Shown: positions 33,570-38,388 of the stretch, piece by piece
Layout: each line of letters begins with the position of its first letter
How positions within the stretch are numbered: position 1 is the first letter of the stretch
Virus record (IMG/VR): IMGVR_UViG_3300006870_002431
Span: 1-41,863 of that record
DNA length: 41,863 bases
Strand: one strand, 5' to 3'
Source: a virus
Made by a program: the position numbers and the translations under genes
Notes under the pieces: generated by a model
What the model saw: the letters and a program-made list of their open reading frames with translations, nothing else
Databases searched by the model: none
Told to the model about the DNA's origin: nothing

Positions 33570-34137
33570 ATGATTCAAAGAATATTTTTTTGTAATCAGA
33601 AATAAAATTATAGAATGCTTTTGAAGGTCTTTGAGATTTTAGATTAAATGTCAATGAAGTTGATATATGTTCTTTAGGAATAACATTTTCCAACTCGTAA
33701 ACTTTTAGATAATCTATAATAAACAAAGAACAGATTTCTGGATCTAAACTTTGCATGAATAATCTCTCAAGTCTTTCCGTAGATTCTTGACAGTTTTGAG
33801 GTATTTTATAATAGTTATCAGAAAAGTCTTTGGTTTCTATTCTATTGTTTTCTATGTGGTCTTCAATCGGGGATGTATTTTTTTCCAAATAATATCTGCA
33901 GAATCTTGTAAAGATATTTTCCATATAAACTGCATTATATTCTGCAACCTCATTGACATCTAGTTTAAAGTTCCAAGGCATTCCACTGAAGCAACATACG
34001 ATATGTGCAATATCATGTGTTGGAGTTGTTGGAGGAACCTCATCACTATGTAAAGTTAAAACTTGATTGTCAGAATAAAAAACTTTAAAGAGTGTATTTC
34101 CTTTATCCCAAGACCAAAAAATTTCTTTTACTTCCAT
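33547..34137 (-). CDS. Hypothetical protein (196 aa) with HDxxH motif
   Basis: A 196-residue protein I cannot assign. The N-terminal part looks beta-rich (EIFWSWDKGNTLFKVFY), then PTHDIAHIVCCFSGMPWN carries an HDxxH (His41, Asp42, His45) that could bind metal, as in Coq4-like or HD-type proteins. The spacing to a further acidic ligand is not convincing. The C-terminal half is helical and Lys/Tyr-rich. It overlaps the antitoxin-like gene. The start at 34137 (MEVKEIFW) follows GATGGAAG with a weak ribosome site. Confidence 0.6.
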   Translation of the reverse strand: MEVKEIFWSWDKGNTLFKVFYSDNQVLTLHSDEVPPTTPTHDIAHIVCCFSGMPWNFKLDVNEVAEYNAVYMENIFTRFCRYYLEKNTSPIEDHIENNRIETKDFSDNYYKIPQNCQESTERLERLFMQSLDPEICSLFIIDYLKVYELENVIPKEHISTSLTFNLKSQRPSKAFYNFISDYKKIFFESYDKYNNY

Positions 34138-34155
34138 CAGAATAATAAAGGGTAA

Positions 34156-34190
34156 TCGGAATGACAGGATTGGAACGTCTCAAGTTCCTG
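34156..34190 (-). other. Possible tRNA 3'-end remnant (tRNA-Pro-like)
   Basis: GTTCCAATCCTGTCATTCCGA on the minus strand resembles the T-arm and acceptor 3' strand of tRNA-Pro, but the T-stem is broken and there is no matching 5' half. It is probably a decayed tRNA, with low confidence. Confidence 0.3.
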
Positions 34191-34204
34191 ATGTAGTAAT
34201 CATA

Positions 34205-34426
34205 CTACTTTTTATGCCGTTTGTCAAATGGTTCCCAATGTTCCCATCCATATTTGTGAACTGCCCACATACCAAGGATAGGGACAAAGACGAGAGACGC
34301 TGAAAGAAATCCCATAGTCCATGGATTATTTAGTACCCATCGAGAAAAATGTGCTACTTCATGTATCATGGATTTTAAGGTATAAAACATGAAAGTAAAA
34401 TTAAAGTTTCCATTACATACTCCCAT
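34205..34426 (-). CDS. Small membrane protein (73 aa)
   Basis: 73 residues with one clear membrane segment (MGFLSASLVFVPILGMWAV) and a basic/aromatic C-terminus (KYGWEHWEPFDKRHKK). The ATG at 34426 overlaps the upstream 41-residue gene by 14 bp and has AGGA about 8 nt upstream. A start at 34369 (MIHEVAHFSRW) is possible. The function is unknown. The hairpin GTAGTA-ATCA-TACTAC follows at its 3' end. Confidence 0.6.
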   Translation of the reverse strand: MGVCNGNFNFTFMFYTLKSMIHEVAHFSRWVLNNPWTMGFLSASLVFVPILGMWAVHKYGWEHWEPFDKRHKK

Positions 34427-34538
34427 TTCTAAATCCTACTATATACCCAAGTAGAAGTCCGCACATAAATGATACCCACAGGTATAGCACATGAGATGTA
34501 AATGCAATAAACTCCATCCATTCAGTATACGTCATCAT
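34413..34538 (-). CDS. Tiny membrane protein (41 aa)
   Basis: 41 codons: MMTYTEWMEFIAF, then a hydrophobic stretch VLYLWVSFMCGLLLGYIVGF ending RNGSM. It is preceded by a strong GAGGGGG ribosome-binding site 2-8 nt upstream. It overlaps both neighbours (17 and 14 bp). A single-pass peptide like this could affect the host envelope, but no function is known. Confidence 0.65.
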   Translation of the reverse strand: MMTYTEWMEFIAFTSHVLYLWVSFMCGLLLGYIVGFRNGSM

Positions 34539-34632
34539 CCCCCTCGTAAAGTGGGCATGGTTCTTCGAATAACAATAGCATTCGCATCTCTTTAACTTTT
34601 TCCTGCAACTTTTCGTAGTCTTCTTCAGTCAT
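34522..34632 (-). CDS. Tiny acidic protein (36 aa)
   Basis: 36 codons from the ATG at 34632, whose ATGA overlaps the stop of the 67-residue gene. It reads MTEEDYEKLQEKVKEMRM, then LLLFEEPCPLYEGDDDVY: a short helix and an acidic tail. Translational coupling at both ends supports that it is real. The function is unknown. Confidence 0.6.
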   Translation of the reverse strand: MTEEDYEKLQEKVKEMRMLLLFEEPCPLYEGDDDVY

Positions 34633-34832
34633 AATGTGATGTTCATCCATGAGAATACGGGTGGTATTACTCCAATAAGTCGAAGTAAACCCTCAGCAAA
34701 AAGTGCAAGAACAACCCAACCAACACACATACTAATAATCGAAGCATTCCGATTATGACGACGTATTGCAGCATCGATCATCTCCTGGACTTCACTGCGA
34801 CTTACATAATCATCATCAAAAGGACTCATCAT
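34629..34832 (-). CDS. Small membrane protein (67 aa)
   Basis: 67 residues: an acidic start (SPFDDDYVSRSEVQEMIDAA), a basic hinge RRHNRN, then a hydrophobic segment (SIISMCVGWVVLALFAEGLL) and a short hydrophobic C-terminus. It is probably anchored in the inner membrane with the N-terminus in the cytoplasm. The start overlaps the upstream 49-residue gene (ATGATG) and GGGGGACGAG provides the ribosome site. Unknown function. Confidence 0.65.
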   Translation of the reverse strand: MMSPFDDDYVSRSEVQEMIDAAIRRHNRNASIISMCVGWVVLALFAEGLLRLIGVIPPVFSWMNITL

Positions 34833-34978
34833 TTCTCGTCCCCCAGATACTTTGCTGCTGGATCTTTTTTAGTCTTTACTATAGCACAAGCTCTTTTGTA
34901 AAACATGTTGTCTGTATTCCCAGACTCTTCAAAAACAGCTTTGACCTTTACCCAGTTTTGATAAGTATGATCGTCCAT
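34829..34978 (-). CDS. Small conserved-type cyanophage protein (49 aa)
   Basis: 49 codons: MDDHTYQNWVKVKAVFEESG, then NTDNMFYKRACAIVKTKKDP and a short tail. It resembles short conserved proteins I associate with cyanophages, without known function. Its TGA overlaps the next start. It is the first of five overlapping tiny genes running down to 34205. Confidence 0.65.
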   Translation of the reverse strand: MDDHTYQNWVKVKAVFEESGNTDNMFYKRACAIVKTKKDPAAKYLGDEK

Positions 34979-34992
34979 GTGTTTTTAGCTTA

Positions 34993-35028
34993 TTTACTAG
35001 TTATGATATTATTCTAGTGACTAGTAAA
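34993..35028. other. Intergenic inverted repeat
   Basis: TTTACTAGT (34993-35001) and ACTAGTAAA (35020-35028) are exact 9-bp inverted arms around an AT-rich core. The 144-bp gap 34979-35122 also has a TATTAAATATTAAATATTAAA triplication near 35072-35093. No promoter consensus stands out. Confidence 0.45.
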
Positions 35029-35122
35029 AAACTTGCATGGTTTATATCGATACCGTAACACTGTTTAAGAAAATATTAAATATTAAATATTAAATAAAAA
35101 GGAAGATCAGGGATTCGAAGTT

Positions 35123-35383
35123 TTAGCGGACTTCAAAGTCCAACTTACGAACATTGCGTTGTCTTCTTGCCTCTTGCCAGGCAATATCTTCAGGACTTAA
35201 AACATTATTTGATTGCTTTGACTTGTAAGTGTTTAACATAACTACCTGAGATAAGTCAACTGCAGAAATATTTTCATAATCTCTAATGGTTGCCATATTT
35301 GGACAACCACAAGTAACAGTTTTTCCGACAACCCCTAAAAGTTCTTTAGAACATGACTTGCATCTTATTTTTACAGGATCCAT
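35123..35383 (-). CDS. Small zinc-ribbon-like protein (86 aa)
   Basis: 86 residues from the ATG at 35383 (MDPVKIRCKSCSKELLG). A longer reading would run through the tRNA-Ala gene and is rejected. CKSC and CGC (about residues 8-11 and 25-27) form a possible zinc ribbon. The C-terminal half has SPEDIAWQEARRQRNVRKL, a charged helix. Small CxxC proteins of this type are common in cyanophages, with unknown function. A TATAAATA late promoter lies 20 bp upstream of the start, between it and tRNA-Ala. Confidence 0.7.
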   Translation of the reverse strand: MDPVKIRCKSCSKELLGVVGKTVTCGCPNMATIRDYENISAVDLSQVVMLNTYKSKQSNNVLSPEDIAWQEARRQRNVRKLDFEVR

Positions 35384-35403
35384 AATATAACATGCTTTCT
35401 TAT

Positions 35404-35411
35404 TATTTATA
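35404..35411 (-). promoter_or_regulatory. T4-like late promoter (TATAAATA)
   Basis: Perfect TATAAATA on the minus strand, just beyond the tRNA-Ala 3' end and 20 bp before the start of the 86-residue gene. It would let that gene be expressed late, apart from the tRNAs. Confidence 0.65.
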
Positions 35412-35412
35412 A

Positions 35413-35485
35413 TGGAGAATAGCGGACTCGAACCGCTGACAGCCTGCTTGCAAAGCAGATACTCTACCAACTGAGCTAATTCCCC
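35413..35485 (-). tRNA. tRNA-Ala (TGC)
   Basis: 73 nt with a standard cloverleaf: acceptor GGGGAAT with ATTCTCC, D-arm GCTCAGTTGGTAGAGT, anticodon loop TTTGCAA, T-loop TTCGAGT. The discriminator is A and no CCA is encoded. Confidence 0.92.
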
Positions 35486-35542
35486 TTGCCCGTTAGGTTG
35501 GACTCGAACCAACTACTGAATGTAAGGAACCAAAAGGTTCAG
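35486..35542 (-). other. tRNA 3'-half remnant between tRNA-Gly and tRNA-Ala
   Basis: The 57 bp between two intact tRNAs hold GTTGG-TTCGAGT-CCAAC, a perfect T-arm, followed by an acceptor-like CTAACGGG. There is no 5' acceptor or D-arm. Upstream is GAACC-TTTT-GGTTC, a hairpin, and CTGAA/TTCAG arms that could be a deformed anticodon stem. It looks like a third tRNA that lost its 5' half. Confidence 0.5.
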
Positions 35543-35613
35543 AGCGAAATACGGGATTCGAACCCGTGACACCAACTTGGAAGGATGGGATGTTACCACT
35601 ACACCAATTTCGC
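35543..35613 (-). tRNA. tRNA-Gly (TCC)
   Basis: 71 nt: acceptor GCGAAAT with ATTTCGC, D-arm GTGTAGTGGTAACAT, anticodon loop CTTCCAA, T-stem CGGG/CCCG with loop TTCGAAT. One mismatch lies in the anticodon stem (T-T). The discriminator is T, as is common for tRNA-Gly. Confidence 0.9.
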
Positions 35614-35680
35614 ATTTGATGGAGTAAGTGTGATATATCTCATAAGGATATAACAGTGACTTACCCTCTATCACTTTTAT

Positions 35681-35709
35681 ATATTACACCAGTTCTTGGA
35701 TATTGTCAA
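35681..35709 (-). promoter_or_regulatory. Sigma-70-like promoter of the tRNA-Gly/Ala cluster
   Basis: TTGACA (35704-35709) and TAATAT (35681-35686) on the minus strand, 17-bp spacer. The -35 overlaps the stop codon of the HNH gene. The ~60-nt leader can fold through GTGATA/TATCAC arms before tRNA-Gly. Confidence 0.65.
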
Positions 35710-36176
35710 GTCCAAAGGTTATGGTCATATTCCCAGTGGCAATTTGGACATAATGGCATTATGTTTTCCTTTGAGTTTATAACACTAATCATAACTTCTT
35801 CACTAAAAGAAGATATTGGTTTTATGTGAGCAATTTCTATATGTTTATTATATCCACATTTAACACATTCGGTAAATCCAAGTTTTTTTCCAAATGCTCT
35901 TGCTCGTGTTCTTACCAAAGCAAATGCTGAGGACTTGTGATGTTTTTCATATATTGCTTCTTTAAGGGTCATATCTTTTACTTCTCTATCTTTTAACCAT
36001 ATCAAATAGTGTTCTTTACAACGAGCACGATTTGCTGTTATTGCTTTTCCACAATCAATACATTTATGCTCTGGTTTTCTTTTAGGAACTTTTTTATTAT
36101 TATAAGAAGCAGCACAACTTCTTCCACAAAATTTTGGATTTTTTGTTTCTACTTTACAAAACAAGCACTTATTCAT
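35706..36176 (-). CDS. HNH endonuclease, probably a homing endonuclease
   Basis: 156 residues. Two zinc-finger-like CxxC pairs lie at the N-terminus (CLFCKVETKNPKFCGRSC and CIDCGKAITANRARCKEH). A central basic helix carries RTRARAFGKKLGF, and the C-terminus has an HNH domain: CVKCGY, HIEIAHIKPIS, then NIMPLCPNCHWEYDH. HNH proteins of this build are typically mobile nicking or cutting enzymes in T4-like phages. It starts 50 bp beyond the 3' end of the intron-split tRNA-Arg, with its own late promoter (36199-36206) and an AAGG ribosome site. It lies outside the intron, so if it drives intron movement it would be a free-standing partner, which is inference. Confidence 0.85.
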   Translation of the reverse strand: MNKCLFCKVETKNPKFCGRSCAASYNNKKVPKRKPEHKCIDCGKAITANRARCKEHYLIWLKDREVKDMTLKEAIYEKHHKSSAFALVRTRARAFGKKLGFTECVKCGYNKHIEIAHIKPISSFSEEVMISVINSKENIMPLCPNCHWEYDHNLWT

Positions 36177-36198
36177 AATGGAACCTTAAAGTTATTTT

Positions 36199-36206
36199 TA
36201 TTTATA
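36199..36206 (-). promoter_or_regulatory. T4-like late promoter of the HNH gene inside an inverted repeat
   Basis: Perfect TATAAATA on the minus strand, 22 bp before the ATG at 36176. It sits in the loop between exact 9-bp arms GAACCTTAA (36181-36189) and TTAAGGTTC (36211-36219). Confidence 0.65.
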
Positions 36207-36225
36207 AACCTTAAGGTTCAAAAAA

Positions 36226-36508
36226 CGTCTCAGGAGGGACTCGAACCCCCGACCAACTGCTTAGCTTACCACTACGGATTTCCCCGCCATTTCTGTTTGT
36301 GGTCTGGACTTTCTCTTTACCATATCCTAAAAGGACTTAGGCACTTCCCGTCAAGTCTCTACACCTTCATCTTACGATGCTTGGCTCGGGATTATCATAG
36401 TCTTAAGACTTTAGAGTTCCCCGAATTTGAGAAGTTACATTTATAAAGTTTCCCTTATAAAGCTCCTTTGTTAAAGGCAGATGCTCTTTCCAACTGAGCT
36501 ACTGAGAC
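36226..36508 (-). tRNA. tRNA-Arg (TCT) interrupted by a group I intron
   Basis: The 5' exon is 36474-36508 (35 nt: acceptor GTCTCAG, D-arm GCTCAGTTGGAAAGAGC, anticodon-stem TCTGC, loop bases CTT). The 3' exon is 36226-36264 (39 nt: CTAA, stem GCAGT, variable TGGTC, T-arm GGGGG-TTCGAGT-CCCTC, acceptor CTGAGAC, discriminator G). Joining them gives a 74-nt cloverleaf with anticodon loop CTTCTAA, that is TCT for Arg codons AGA/AGG. The anticodon stem has one end mismatch. The break lies between anticodon bases 34 and 35. Six T follow the 3' end on the minus strand. Expression is from the extended -10 promoter at 36595-36623 through a structured leader. Confidence 0.88.
36265..36473 (-). ncRNA. 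Group I self-splicing intron (IC3-like) in tRNA-Arg
   Basis: A 209-nt intron starting after U34 and ending in G. Core elements read on the minus strand are: a P1 pairing of exon CTT with GAG (U-G at the splice site); P2 TTTATAA/TTATAAA; P4 TTCGGG (36420-36425) with CCCGAG (36385-36390); the AATCCCGAGCCAAGC segment; the R-like GTAGAGACTTGACGGGA; P7 GACTT (36353-36357) with AAGTC (36307-36311); P8 CCTAA/TTAGG (36326-36341); the AAGAGAAAGTCC S-like segment; and P9 ACCAC/GTGGT. Order and sequence closely follow the cyanobacterial tRNA-Leu(UAA) intron. It holds no ORF. Confidence 0.88.
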
Positions 36509-36514
36509 AAGAGA

Positions 36515-36591
36515 CCTCCCTGTTTGTGCATCGTTGAGAGGCATGGGAGGGGTGAGACTTATACGAAGTGTGGACCTTCGCTGCTCATAAG
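36515..36591 (-). other. Structured leader upstream of tRNA-Arg
   Basis: Between promoter and tRNA the transcript can form a hairpin with CTTAT/ATAAG outer arms and CGAAG/CTTCG inner arms, then a second one with CCTCCC/GGGAGG arms. It is not a tRNA. It may be a processing leader or a small RNA; no family is recognised. Confidence 0.45.
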
Positions 36592-36594
36592 ACA

Positions 36595-36623
36595 ATCATA
36601 CCAGTTAAAGATTTGATTGTCAA
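36595..36623 (-). promoter_or_regulatory. Sigma-70 promoter with extended -10 for tRNA-Arg
   Basis: TTGACA (36618-36623), 17-bp spacer, TATGAT (36595-36600) preceded by TGG, an extended -10. It is one of four 17-bp-spaced promoters in the window. Confidence 0.75.
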
Positions 36624-36690
36624 GTGTTTTGAGGTCTTACTGGATTTATGAAGTGGCCAGTTTCTACACTAGTTAAAACCTCATTTTTAT

Positions 36691-37116
36691 TTATTCATCG
36701 CCCAAAACAAGATATGTCATTTCTTCTTGATCTGGAGGAATATTGATCCATTCATCAAACTCTTCTGCAATCGCTACTGCGTCAAACTGAGATTCAATAT
36801 CACCTTCTGCAAGGTCATGGATTCTATTGATTGACCATTCACGAATAAGTTTTACTGGTTCAATCGTCTTTTCCATAATAATCTTTTCTGAAGTATCTGC
36901 TGAGGATGTTACTATTGTAGTATGCTGGTTCTCCTGTGTCAAGGGATTCGGTGAGGACGTTGTTCTGGAAGAGTTGTTTTGTTTCTTCAAAGTTTGTTTT
37001 GCCTTTTGTTTTGTGGAGGGAGAGGATAGTCCGTCTGAATATCCCCTTGCCATATTTTTCCACATCTTCTTTAAGTTCTGGGCAAGATCCATAATAGTTT
37101 TTATAGGTGTTATCAT
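36691..37116 (-). CDS. Hypothetical protein with low-complexity linker (about 141 aa)
   Basis: The start is uncertain: ATGs at 37143, 37116 and 37092 share the frame. A late promoter at 37124-37131 excludes 37143 for late transcripts, so 37116 is given and 37092 is equally possible. The middle is Ser/Thr/Lys/Gln-rich (GLSSPSTKQKAKQTLKKQNN) and probably disordered. The C-terminal part (REWSINRIHDLAEGDIESQF, then AIAEEFDEWINIPPDQEE) is acidic and looks folded. No family is recognised. It is divergent from the GIY-YIG gene. Its coding strand is favoured over the plus-strand reading through the same bases, which is Phe/Val-rich and unlike a protein. Confidence 0.6.
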   Translation of the reverse strand: MITPIKTIMDLAQNLKKMWKNMARGYSDGLSSPSTKQKAKQTLKKQNNSSRTTSSPNPLTQENQHTTIVTSSADTSEKIIMEKTIEPVKLIREWSINRIHDLAEGDIESQFDAVAIAEEFDEWINIPPDQEEMTYLVLGDE

Positions 37117-37123
37117 CTTAAGA

Positions 37124-37131
37124 TATTTATG
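37124..37131 (-). promoter_or_regulatory. T4-like late promoter, minus arm of a divergent pair
   Basis: CATAAATA on the minus strand, 24 bp from a plus-strand TATAAATA at 37156-37163. It would serve the hypothetical gene at 36691-37116, giving a very short leader. Confidence 0.5.
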
Positions 37132-37155
37132 GAATAAAGTCAAGAATATTTTCAG

Positions 37156-37163
37156 TATAAATA
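37156..37163 (+). promoter_or_regulatory. T4-like late promoter of the plus-strand endonuclease gene
   Basis: Perfect TATAAATA on the plus strand, 23 bp before the ATG at 37187. It is the only promoter directed to the plus strand that I can support. Confidence 0.6.
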
Positions 37164-37186
37164 TTTTTATGGTAGAAAATATTTTT

Positions 37187-37891
37187 ATGACTTGGAAGTA
37201 TAACAGTGAAGATTTTATAGAGTCCCCAAAGGGGATAGAAGGATTTGTTTATCTAATAACAAACTTAACCAATGATAGAAAATATATTGGAAAGAAATCT
37301 TTTTGGACAAGAAGAAAAGATAAAAAAACTGGTAGAAGAAAAACAAAAGAAAGTGATTGGAAAAATTATTTTGGTTCCTGCGATGAACTAAATGAAGATG
37401 TAAAACTTCTTGGTAAAGATATTTTTTTGAGGGAAATTCTTTATTTGTGCCCTCACAAAAAATCAATGTCTTACTATGAAACCATGGAACAATTCAAAAG
37501 AGATGTTCTAATGACTGATGATTATTATAACACAAATATTGAAGGAAGATTTTTTGTTAGTGAAAGATCTGGAATATATGAAGTTGTTATGAAAAATGAT
37601 AAGTTTTGTGATATGAGAAGTGAGAAAATGAAAGACAAATCATATAACCCAATGTATAAACCAGAAGTTCGTGAAAAATTTAGTAAGATGTATTCGGGTG
37701 AAGGGAATCCAATGTATGGAAGAAAACTCACAGAAGAACATAAAAAAACACTTACTACATCAAGAAATGTTAGAGTAAGTGATGGAGAAAATGTTTGGGA
37801 AAGTGTTACTTCATATATGAAAGATAAAAAAATTGGGTTTAAAAAATATAAAGCACAATTACAAGAGGGATTAATTTTTATCGTTAACTAA
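37187..37891 (+). CDS. GIY-YIG endonuclease with NUMOD3 motifs
   Basis: About 234 residues from the ATG at 37187 (MTWKYNSEDFIES); an in-frame ATG at 37169 is too close to the late promoter start site. The GIY-YIG core reads GFVYLITN and DRKYIGKKSFW, followed by KKTGRRKTKESDWKNYFGS with the basic residues and acidic Asp/Glu of the nuclease domain, then REILYLCPHK and YYETMEQF. The C-terminal half has NUMOD3-type DNA-binding repeats (NPMYKPEVREKFSKMYSGEG and NPMYGRKLTEEHKKT), typical of Seg-like homing endonucleases of T4-like phages. It is the only plus-strand gene and is tail-to-tail (8-bp overlap) with a truncated GIY-YIG gene. Confidence 0.85.
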   Translation: MTWKYNSEDFIESPKGIEGFVYLITNLTNDRKYIGKKSFWTRRKDKKTGRRKTKESDWKNYFGSCDELNEDVKLLGKDIFLREILYLCPHKKSMSYYETMEQFKRDVLMTDDYYNTNIEGRFFVSERSGIYEVVMKNDKFCDMRSEKMKDKSYNPMYKPEVREKFSKMYSGEGNPMYGRKLTEEHKKTLTTSRNVRVSDGENVWESVTSYMKDKKIGFKKYKAQLQEGLIFIVN

Positions 37892-38039
37892 TTCTATTAT
37901 ATTTTCTCCCAACGTATTGTCGTTGGTTGGAGAGATTGGTAATGTTATAAACAAAACCAAAGTAGTCCCCAATATCATCGCTATTAAAAGCTCGTTCCAT
38001 GTAAATCCAAGGATTTTCATAATCAATATCGATATTCAT
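37884..38039 (-). pseudogene. GIY-YIG gene truncated after its YIG motif (51 codons)
   Basis: The frame opens with MNIDIDYENPWIYMERAFNS, runs to DYFGFVYNITNLSNQRQYVGRK and stops three residues later than Tyr47 (NRIS). It aligns with the start of the plus-strand endonuclease (GFVYLITNLTNDRKYIGKK) but lacks everything after the YIG strand, including the catalytic acidic residues. Its stop codon lies inside the 3' end of the oppositely oriented endonuclease gene. The ATG overlaps the previous gene by 17 bp and has normal spacing, so the 5' end of an old gene is intact. A late-type CATAAATA lies upstream at 38066-38073. Confidence 0.75.
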
Positions 38040-38184
38040 CAAGTATATCAAGAACTTTGTTTAAGTATTTATGAGCAAGATCTCTCTCACCCTTCAATAC
38101 TGATGAAGGTTCTTGATCTACCTGAGTCTTTAATTTTAGCACACGAACCTTGAGTTCGTCTTTCTTTACTCCATTGCTTGGCAT
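38023..38184 (-). CDS. Small basic protein (53 aa), unknown
   Basis: 53 codons: MPSNGVKKDELKVRVLKLKT, then QVDQEPSSVLKGERDLAHKY and a short helix ending LDILDEYRY. It is probably all-helical. It resembles short conserved proteins I associate with cyanophages and has no known function. It overlaps the truncated GIY-YIG gene by 17 bp. Confidence 0.65.
   Translation of the reverse strand: MPSNGVKKDELKVRVLKLKTQVDQEPSSVLKGERDLAHKYLNKVLDILDEYRY
38066..38073 (-). promoter_or_regulatory. T4-like late promoter motif within the 53-aa gene
   Basis: CATAAATA on the minus strand, 26 bp before the ATG of the truncated GIY-YIG gene. It is inside a coding sequence, so chance occurrence is possible. Confidence 0.35.
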
Positions 38185-38207
38185 AAAAAATGTTGTATCT
38201 TCACTAT

Positions 38208-38357
38208 CTATGTTGTTATTCCAGTAAACTCATCAAGCACATCATGATTTCCAAACATAAAGTCATCATATTCTGCTGCTCGTTTATAAGCATCTAAACA
38301 AAGTTTAACTTCATCCTTGCTTGGTTTAGGAGGAGTCAATGGTTCGATTGAATCCAT
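38208..38357 (-). CDS. Small acidic protein (49 aa), unknown
   Basis: The ATG at 38357 (MDSIEPLTPPKPSKDEVKLC) is preferred because GGAG lies 4 nt upstream and it does not enter nrdB. An in-frame ATG at 38426 would overlap nrdB by 38 bp and give 72 residues. The rest reads DAYKRAAEYDDFMFGNHD, then VLDEFTGITT. It is probably helical with an acidic tail. Unknown function; likely co-transcribed with nrdA and nrdB. Confidence 0.55.
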   Translation of the reverse strand: MDSIEPLTPPKPSKDEVKLCLDAYKRAAEYDDFMFGNHDVLDEFTGITT

Positions 38358-38388
38358 AAACTCCCACTCTTCTTTATATTTTTCTATA

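Noticed and set aside
35384-35512. Longer start for the 86-residue zinc-ribbon protein
   Set aside because: It would translate through the intact tRNA-Ala gene and past the TATAAATA promoter.
35486-35542. Phage attachment (att) site in the tRNA 3' fragment
   Set aside because: No integrase gene is visible, the phage type is lytic, and the fragment is better explained as a decayed tRNA.
36009-36446. Plus-strand ORF across the HNH gene and tRNA-Arg
   Set aside because: It runs antisense through the HNH gene and the intron, with no ribosome site and no protein-like composition.
36265-36473. An ORF or homing endonuclease gene inside the group I intron
   Set aside because: No credible frame exists in 209 nt, and the intron is filled by core helices.
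36827-37186. N-terminal extension of the plus-strand GIY-YIG gene
   Set aside because: The added 120 residues are Phe/Val-rich and antisense to a better minus-strand gene, and a late promoter lies just before the ATG at 37187.
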